Assembly: GCA_002344565.1 (NCBI GenBank)
Contig: DDTZ01000212.1
Coordinates: 1 to 8,910, forward strand
Source of the DNA: Bdellovibrionaceae bacterium UBA2351
GTDB lineage: Bacteria; Bdellovibrionota; Bdellovibrionia; Bdellovibrionales; Bdellovibrionaceae
Length of the DNA stretch: 8,910 nt
Reading direction: 5' to 3'
The translations under genes and the position numbers were made by a program. A model generated the notes under the pieces. That model had not been told where the DNA came from and did no database searches. It worked only from the letters and a program-made list of their open reading frames with translations. Below, in pieces: positions 1-8,910 of this stretch. Positions within the stretch are counted from its first letter, which is position 1. Every line of letters begins with the position of its first letter.

Positions 1-3000
1 TAGTAGATAAAAGATCACGATTATTTGTGGTCTCCGCCAACTGGCCTAATGAGTCGTCTTCTAAAAAAGCAGAACTTACGGCCGCCACTTGAAAACCCAA
101 ATCATTTTTATGGGCCTCTAGTTCCTTTTTTAGCCATTCATTTTCTTTGCCTTGATGGGCCGATGAATTTGAATTGATCCAACGAGTTTGCTCGTTAATA
201 GAATTTGAAAGTCGATCTTTTTCATCATTAATTCTCTTTTCTGAAAGACCCGCATAGGCCCCAAAACCATAAATAATCAAAATCCCTAAAATACTAAGTG
301 CCGCAAATGTATTGAATATGACCGTAGCCTTTGAACGCGCATAGAAAAACGCGAAAGTAAGCAGTCCACATGTTGACGCAAATATCGGAATAAACACCAA
401 CGCGATTGCGGCTGTCGAAGAACGTGACTGCAGCACGCCCCATGTATAAATTGGAAAACAGATAACCACGGACACAATACTATAAAGCAGCGGTTTCCAT
501 TTTTTTTTGGCAACATATTCAAAAGCATAAGCAAGATACGCCATAGGTAGGACTACAAGTAAAAGAAATGCCATACCCCGAGTATACGCTCAAACACTTC
601 ATCGCTGTCAAAAGGAAAGGCAGTCAAATTACCTTAGTTTCGCTGAACAAATCTTAGATAGGTGTTCGTAAAAACTACAGCGAAAATCACCCCTTTACAG
701 ACCCGCGTCTCAGTATGAATCGCCATGAAAATCAATACGAACAATGATTACAGAACTATGACATACTAACTTATACAGATCGGGGGAATCTATGAAGTCA
801 ATTATTGTTTCATCGCTACTATTATTGATACCTACACTCGCCCGTTCAAAAACGCCATATTTATCACCCGGAAACTTTTCAGCAGCATCATTAACCGTAG
901 CTTTTGATCGCACAATTAAGTTAACGGAAAAAAATAAATTTCGTTTTCCGGTCACAATTGATTCCTACAATCGTTGCTACATCACATCCCAAACTCCGCT
1001 TCTTAAGAAGAAGCTGACTATCTCAAAAGGCAGCCAATGGCGTTCACAACCAAGTGAGGACTGGAGCGATTGGGATTCAAAGAAGTTCAGCTTTAAACTC
1101 ACTCATAAAAATATCTCGGTATTATTAAAGTGCGAACTTAACTTGGCCGGAGAAATTTTATTACATCACTCAAACTTAACTAAAAAATCGTCTTCGGCTT
1201 GCGCCAGACAGGGCGGCTATATTCGCACGCACTCTCCAAAATCGATAACTCAGCAAAAGACAGGGAAGAATATCCGACTACCGTCGTCTGCAGTTGCATC
1301 GCAAGGCTATTGCATTAAACGAGTTTCGAAATTAAATACCTCGAAGTTCAGACTCGCCTTCTTAAAGCAGAAAATTCACCTAAATATGGAATTTCCAACT
1401 AGTGAAACTGATGTTGATGCTATGGTGGAAACTGACACGTTCTAAGGCAGTTAAATGTCTCTGTGTTTAACCCCAATACATTGAAAGGGTCCCATTAACA
1501 GATTAATCGTTATATATAGGGCCCTAGGATTGCAAAATAGGGCCACATGTTTGTTTGGATCGCCCGCCTACTTATTATTCTTACGCTGCCTTTAACAAGT
1601 CTTGGTAATGTATGCCTGCGGTTCTATTTTCCTAAAGTCTACTCTAATGAAACCGCTTATGGCCTACAAGCATTTAAGCTGAACCTAGAACGAATTAGAA
1701 CCAATCTTAGTAAAGCTAAAGGCCTAACCGACGAACAGAAAATTAGATATTTTTTATCGTCTGACACGCGCATCGTTTTTTTTCGATTGCAAAGCCTAGC
1801 TCGTATTTATGAAAAAGCGTATGATTTACCCTTCTTCACTGAAAAGAAAGATTTTTTCAAACGCTTTGAAGACTTGATTGGCAAAGTTGACCTTTACAAC
1901 GGACTGATGGCGACCTCAAGAAAGATAAAACAACCGCGCCTAGTAAAATATTTTGAAGACAAAAAAACCTTAGCTGGAAAGAATCTACTTGAAGCACTAG
2001 AAGAGGAAGGCTTTACCTCAAATCCATCTAGAAAGATCGATAGTATCTATCAAGAGCTTGCTGAATTTTCTGATTGGAAAGACGCCGACAAAGACCTGCG
2101 GCTCCATATTAAACGCTTAGCAAAAGAAACGCGAAAACTTTTAGACGAAGTGAAAGAACGAAAATTCACCCAAGATGACATCGAACTTGGCTTACACGAA
2201 CTACGCAGAAAATTGCGTTGGCCACTTATACATATTCAGACATTAAATCGCCTCACGGTATACGACGAGTCCGATAAAACGCCAGCAGGTGTTCAGGCAT
2301 ACTTCAATGTTATGCTAGCTCAAAATCCAAAAATTTTGAAAAGCAGTTTCCTACGTATGACTTTGCCGGACATTAAACATCCTGCTCAAATTCCTTTGAT
2401 TCCTCACGCCATGCTAACGGATATCGTATCAGAAATTGGGATCCAAAAAGACAAAGCTGAAGCAGACATTTATATCGCCGAAGCAATGCGCGAACTCGGT
2501 TTTGAGGCGCGCACTCAGGCAAAAGTGATGGCCGATCTGATAACAACTACCGCACGTACAGAAGTTCTTGATCACAAAGCACTGGCCGATAAATACCAAT
2601 CTGAACTCGAATCTTCAGGTCTACTGTTGTACTACGCAGAACAGTTGGAAAAACTGAACGATATCAAACCATGACACGCTGGGTTCTATTGACCACCCCT
2701 TAATCACATGATTTGTTGATGCCCGCCTCGCACACACGCGGGGTCTCAAACAACAGGGTTATGTCTATGCTATTTTTAAAACTTCTTGTCGCGGTAGGTT
2801 TTGCTCTTCCAGCGATGTCTCGTACTCTTGGCCAGGAAAGCGATTCTGGAACTAAAGGTCCTCCCTACGCGGAACTTGTAAAATACTTTGCCAGTCTTCC
2901 TCAGAAATATCCTGAGTTCATTCAAGTTAGCCAATTCGGCACAACACCAAAAGGTCGTCCTTTAGTAGTTTTAAAAGTTTCATACCCGACACGTTTTTTA

Positions 3001-6000
3001 TCACCTCGTTTTGTAGCCTCACGCGCGCAAAAAGCAGCGATTTTAATTACGGGCACTACTCATGGCGACGAATACCTGGGAATTGAAGATCGTTTACCTG
3101 AGTGGTTTGCAAGTGAAGGCGTTCGTGATCCAATTATTGCTCCTTATTTTCAATCTGGTGGCGTAATTTATTTAGTTCCTATCTTCAACCCAGATGGATA
3201 CGAAGCTCGTCAACGTGGCAACTCTAGAGGCGTGGATTTAAATCGTGATTTCACTGTGAAACAAGCCAAGTTTGAAGGCTTCAAAGAAGTCGAAACTCAA
3301 GCTGTACGTGATATGTTGATGAATCAGCTTAATATCAATCAGCAACGTTTGTTAATTTCTATGGACTATCACTGCTGCATCGGCGCAGCTCTCTACCCTT
3401 GGTCATTCAGCAAAGCGCCTCAGTTGCCGCCGGAACATTTAGCTCTTTATAAAAACTACGGAACTATTATGACTAATATTTTCGGTGCTGATTTCAGAGT
3501 CGGTACGACTCCGGTTGTATTAGGCTATTCCGCGATTGGAACAAGCAAAGATTATTACTATGAAAACTACGGCTCAATGAGCTTTACGTTTGAAGGCGAA
3601 TACCGCACGGAAAAGAATAAGTTCCCTCAGCACATACAAATGTGGAGAAGCTTAATTCAGTATGGCCAATTAACCCGCGGAATTCTTCGCTAGATAATTT
3701 TCCGGCACTCATTATACCAATAAAAAAGGCTGCCTTGTGAGCAGCCTTTTTTATTTTATTTTTTCAACTATTTAAACTAGAAAGAAATTACTTGTGTTTG
3801 TGGAGCTCCAGCCATTTGAACCTGGATTTGCTTTGAACGTCCGTCCGCCAATTTCACATCTAAAGTGTATAAACCTGGATCTAGTACTTTAAAGAAGTTT
3901 CCAGCCGCATTTGTTTTCATTGGCTTTTCACCCTTGTTTTTGATTATTCCAGAAATAGTAATCGTTGCCTCCAATGGCTGGAAACGTGCTGCTGATACGA
4001 CTTTCAAGCTCAGCATGTTTTGGCTCATACGCTGAATAAAGTAGGCCCATGCTTTTCTATGCTTAATTAACGTTGGCTCACGAACTTCGTAAGCGGGTTG
4101 GAAGCTTTGATTCACTTCAAATGTGAATGACAAAGCACCAAATTCAGAGTGCATAAAGCCCATCGAATCACCATCTACAGAATACAACAATTTCCACGGT
4201 GTACCGGCAGTGTATGTTCCTTTGTTGTTATCTGATGGAAGCATAGCTGCTAATTCGCCACCGACTTTTTGGTGAAGTGCATTTTCACCAGTGAAAGCAC
4301 CTTGGCAACCATACGGGTAAAGAACGAGTTCACTGTACGAATGGTAGCTTAAAGAAGCCGTTGGGTACGTCATTAAACCCAGTTTCATTAGCGCTTGTGT
4401 TTCCGGTTCGCTGCCCGCTGAAGCCCCTCTATAAGTATCCGAAGATGGGCTACCCGATGAACCGCCGCACGAGTTCCATGCGAATGTATAGTTACGATTT
4501 AAATCTACGCCATGAACGTTATTACCGTTAGCACGGGCATTTTTTCGCCACCAAGTATCTGATGTCCAAACGATATTGTTACCATCCACGTTTAACATTG
4601 GAACAATCCAAACGTTCCACGCTTCGATCAATTGATTCCAACGCGAGTTTTGGCGTTTCATCGAAAGAATCACATCGGCAACGTCCATTACGATTTCGGA
4701 TGTCATCACCTCACGCGCGTGGTGCATACCATCTATAATAAGTGTTGGCTTATTGAAGTAGGTCGGATCGTTACGCTTGGCTGATTTTGAAAGTAGTAAC
4801 GCATAAATGGGACGACCTTGATTGGATTTGCCAATTTGTTCCAAGCGGCTGTCGTTAGGAAATTGAGCTTGGATTTTTTTTAATTTCTCTTCTACTTTTT
4901 GGGGATTCAAATAACGAGGATCTAGTTTATCCGTTGCTTCGATTCCTGGCGTGTGCGTGTTCTTAACCACAAATGGAACACGATACTGATTTAAACGATC
5001 GATTCCGGCTTGGTTAGTGATAACTTCGATCTTTCCTTCTTGCCATTTCACTCCCGCGATATCGTAATCATTTTGCTTTAACCACGCTAAATAGCTTTGC
5101 ATTTGCTGGAAATTTAGAGGCGCTTGAACGTACACTTGATATCGACTTGCAGAAAGTCGAGTTTGGACTTGAGCTTCGCTTGTGAACCCAACCATGAGCA
5201 TCGTAGCGAAAACTGACAACAATCCTTTCTTAAACATAAAACATCCTTTGTCTATTGAGTTGAAAGTCCTACTATTCAAACTTAGCTTTTGACCAAGGTC
5301 TAGAGAAATAGCTGACGACCTACAGAATAGTTAAAAGGAAACATGCTCTTATAAGGTTTGTTTATTAAAGGAATAAGAAACAAGAAAGGCTAAGTATCAC
5401 TTAGCCTCCAATTAACATTCATTTAGAATTTTCTAACGAGTCCAACAACGACACCTTTGATCGTGACCTGGTCCGGATCATAAAAGAATGACTTTAATTT
5501 ACTGTTCGATGGACGAAGCTCAATCTTTTGATTTTCGTTATGATTTGATTTTGATTTGTAATAGATTCTCTTAACAGTCGCTTCGTTATCCACAGAAGCC
5601 ACAATGATATCCCCATTCTTAGCGTGACTTTGCTCTTGAACAAGAATGAAGTCGGCATCATTGATACCTTCCTCAATCATTGAATCCCCTTCGACTTTAA
5701 CAACAAATGTAGTTTCTGGCTGTTTCACTAAAAGTGGAATCACATCCAAAGTTTCGTTTTCAAGTGTACGTTCGATGGGGTTACCGGCAGCCACACGTCC
5801 CAGATAAGGGAACTCGCCGACAGCCGCTCGGTTAGAGAATTGGGGAGAGGACAGAACTTCCCTTTGACCTTTCAAATTCGAAACTGTGGGCAACGGTTTC
5901 GACAAGTTCTGGAGGAGCTTGGTTTGGGAATCACCAGGAAATTCTGTCTTCTTCGTAACATTTAAAATTTTATCTTTAAAAAAGTCTGAGGTGTGCAGAA

Positions 6001-8910
6001 TCTCGATACAGCGTTTTTGCCCCGGGAATAGGCGAAGATAGCTCTTGTTCTGCAATTGCTTTAAATAGTTCTGTACCGAGTTAAATGAAGCCAACCCGAA
6101 ATGGTCCTTAATCTCTTGGTAAGAGGGACTGTGACCGTTTTCAAGAAAGTAGGCAGTAACAAAATCTAAAACACCCTTCTCTTTCGGAGAAAGGGGCTTT
6201 AGATTTTGTGGGAGGGGTGGTGTGTTGGACTTAGTCATATTTACACCAAATTTACACTGTAGAGTGTATGTAAGTCAACCCTCTGTTTTTAACTATTTTT
6301 AATATTAGATCTTTGTCTAGGACGCCCCTAAAAGCTCAATTAGGGCTTTTAATTTCGGGATTTAGACCTGTCTTCAGAACGGGCTTTTCATTTGACGCCA
6401 GCCATCCGGACGTAGGTCCTGAGCAATTTTGAAAGGAAACAATCAAAAACGGATTAATCACAACGAACAACGTAAACAAACGTACCGACTTACCCAGCAT
6501 GAATTCCTCCTTCAGCATTTCTTAATTGTAAGTCATTGTGGTAAAAAACATTCAGTGATCTTTTTTTCCTTATCAAAATGGTACAAAACAAGCTTATAAT
6601 ATTATTTCAGATGAAATTCACCGACTCAAAAATATTCAAACACACTTTTTTTATTATTATTTTATCATACTCGTTTTCGTCGTTCGCGACGGAAGAAGTA
6701 AAAGAAACACCGACTCAAGATGCTACTCAAGTTGATACTAAATCGTCAGCAGCTCCAATGAATACTCCACCGAACATTGCGGACATTTGTATGCAAAGCT
6801 TGAAAGCATTTCCGGGTGAATCAAATTCAAAGCTGCTTCTTGAGGCCTGCAAACGCGCTCTTGTTTTACAGGAATGCCAAAGTGTTGATGGCGTGCCTAT
6901 CTATCACTACGATCATGCGGGTAAAGATAAAACACCAAAGCGTATCTTAGCGTTTTCACTTATTCACGGCGATGAAACTCACGCGGGAACGGTTGGTCGT
7001 TATTGGATGGAGCGATTAGAAGATATCGAACCCCGTAATGACTGGCGTGTTATTCCCGTCCTGAATCCCGACGGCGTTAAACAAAACACCCGGTATAATG
7101 CAAACAAGATAGACTTAAATAGAAACTTCCCCACAAAAGATTGGGATGAATTAGCGCAAAAGTATTGGAAGCTTCACGCACAAAGTTCCCCGCGCCGTTT
7201 TCCCGGTTCTCAATCTGGAAGCGAGCCAGAAACTAAATGCGCTCTTAAACATATCGAAGACTTCAAGCCTGATTTCATTATTTCAATCCATACACCTTTA
7301 AATGTTTTAGACTTTGACGGCCCCCGTGTTCCCGCCCCTAAATACAGTTATTTACCTTGGAAATCCTTGGGTCACTTTCCAGGAAGCTTAGGCCGTTACA
7401 TGTGGTTTGAGCGCAGTGTTCCCGTATTAACCATGGAATTAAAAAACACGTTGCCAAAATCCAACTCGCCGTTTGAAACTCTTCAAGATTTAATTGGTAC
7501 ATTAGTAAAATACGATATGAAATAGAGTTCTGATGAGATGAGATCACATCAGAACTACATCAATAAAAATCAATTTCGTTCAGTAAGAGATCTGCTTCTA
7601 AAAGCACTTCAAGAAATGAATATACAGAACCCAACCCAAGCGATCGATTTGGGTTGTGGGCTAGGTATCGAGACCGCATACTTAGCAAATACGTTTGACT
7701 GGTCCGTCCTAGCCATCGACGGCGATGCAGAGTTGCTAACCATGGCAAAAGGTAAAATTAAAGATTCACAAAAAACTTCGGTTGGTTTTTTACATTCCTC
7801 ATTTGAATCCCTAGCGGCTCTCCCTCAGTGTGATTTTTTGTATAGCTATCACTCACTGCATTTTATTGACGACGCTCACTATGAGCGATTGTGGCCAATG
7901 ATGTTGTCAGCGTTAAAGCCTAACGCAGTAATTGCCCTAAGCCTGTTTGGCCCAGAGGATGCCATGGTTACAAAGAAACACGCCATTGGAATTTCAGAAG
8001 ACGACCTGAGGAAACGACTAGAAACCTTAAATATAAAATATATTCGTTCAGTTCGTGAACGCGGCCAAGAAATTCAAAACTATATCGAACTGATTGCCAC
8101 TAATTACACTGCATCTAAATAGTTCGCATCGCCTTCAAAATTTTAATATCTAGAATTAGTAAACGGGATTGGACCTTGGTCTAATTTAAATAAAACCAAT
8201 GATGTCTGCTTGATTTACATATAATTTACACATATGCTGGTTTTATAGAAAAGGAGTTCTATGCAAACCATTAACAATCTTGTCGCCCTTAACAAGAAAC
8301 CCTACAAAGGAGAGTTTAACTATTTAATTTTAATTTACATACTACTAACGATGATCAACTTCATTGTTTAGATTTTTTTAGACCTAAGACTACCACCCCA
8401 CCAGTCTTCCTAGCTTAAATTTTTGTATGGGCGGCGGCCTCTGAAGTCATCTTCGGAATAAGTTCCACGCCCACTTGTAATAACAATGGCCCTAACAACA
8501 ACCCTGGTAAACCAAACACGATAATTGCACCAATAATTCCTAGAAGCGCAACAAACGGATGCACCCCACCCTCTTCGTCACCAGAAAACACATACGGCTT
8601 AATGACATTATCGATACTGCCAGCGATGATCGTTACAACAACTAATCCAATTGCATTACCGTTTTGTTGCATCATCAACGAGGCCAACGCTAAGACAAAG
8701 CTAACTGGTGCTGCGCCGATAACTGGAATAAAAGAAAGCAGGAATGTTAATATGAAAATCAATAGAAATTCATGATAACCAAAAATAGAAGCACCTGTCG
8801 CAACGATAAATGCTTGCAACATACCAATCAGAAATGTCGACACCAAAGTCATGTGGCAATTTTTCTTTAAGCATTCGATGATTTCCTCAAGTTCATCCTG
8901 AGGTAAAACC

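Overview
The window looks like chromosomal DNA from a Bdellovibrio-like bacterium (Bdellovibrionota, possibly near Pseudobdellovibrio). This is inferred from the AT-rich composition (about 40% G+C by eye), a lipoprotein with an F-Q-N-C lipobox of the kind I associate with Bdellovibrio, three exported M14 zinc peptidases within about 5 kb, and a LexA whose promoter carries a near match to the TTAC-N3-GTAA box I recall for Bdellovibrio LexA. No rRNA, tRNA, CRISPR array, insertion sequence or phage gene was seen.

Layout. Positions 1-574 (minus) hold the N-terminal part of a four-helix membrane protein that runs off the left edge. Positions 792-1445 and 1547-2674 (plus) hold two exported proteins of unknown function. 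Positions 2761-3693 (plus) hold a compact M14 carboxypeptidase, convergent with a longer M14 carboxypeptidase that has a C-terminal beta-sandwich (3777-5237, minus); they share one strong bidirectional terminator at 3721-3753. Upstream of the long peptidase, and separated from it by a terminator, is lexA (5423-6238, minus) with its promoter and operator. A 54-residue lipoprotein (6336-6500, minus) is divergent from an exported MpaA-like murein peptide amidase (6611-7525, plus), which is followed 12 bases later by a SAM methyltransferase (7538-8122). A self-contained small gene at 8210-8379 encodes a 36-residue membrane peptide. The right edge (8415-8910, minus) is the C-terminal half of an AI-2E family transporter.

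How the genes may work together. The three M14 enzymes have complete zinc and catalytic residues but different specificity pockets: Met at the position-255 equivalent in one, Lys in another, and an MpaA/gamma-Glu-Dap type fold in the third. Together they could trim peptides and murein fragments outside the cytoplasm, which would suit a predator, but that role is inferred. The least expected item is the 36-residue membrane peptide gene. It has its own promoter, a strong ribosome binding site and a terminator, and its promoter carries the same 11-bp-spaced ATTTACA pair that sits in the lexA promoter. This raises the possibility of an SOS-linked small membrane protein.
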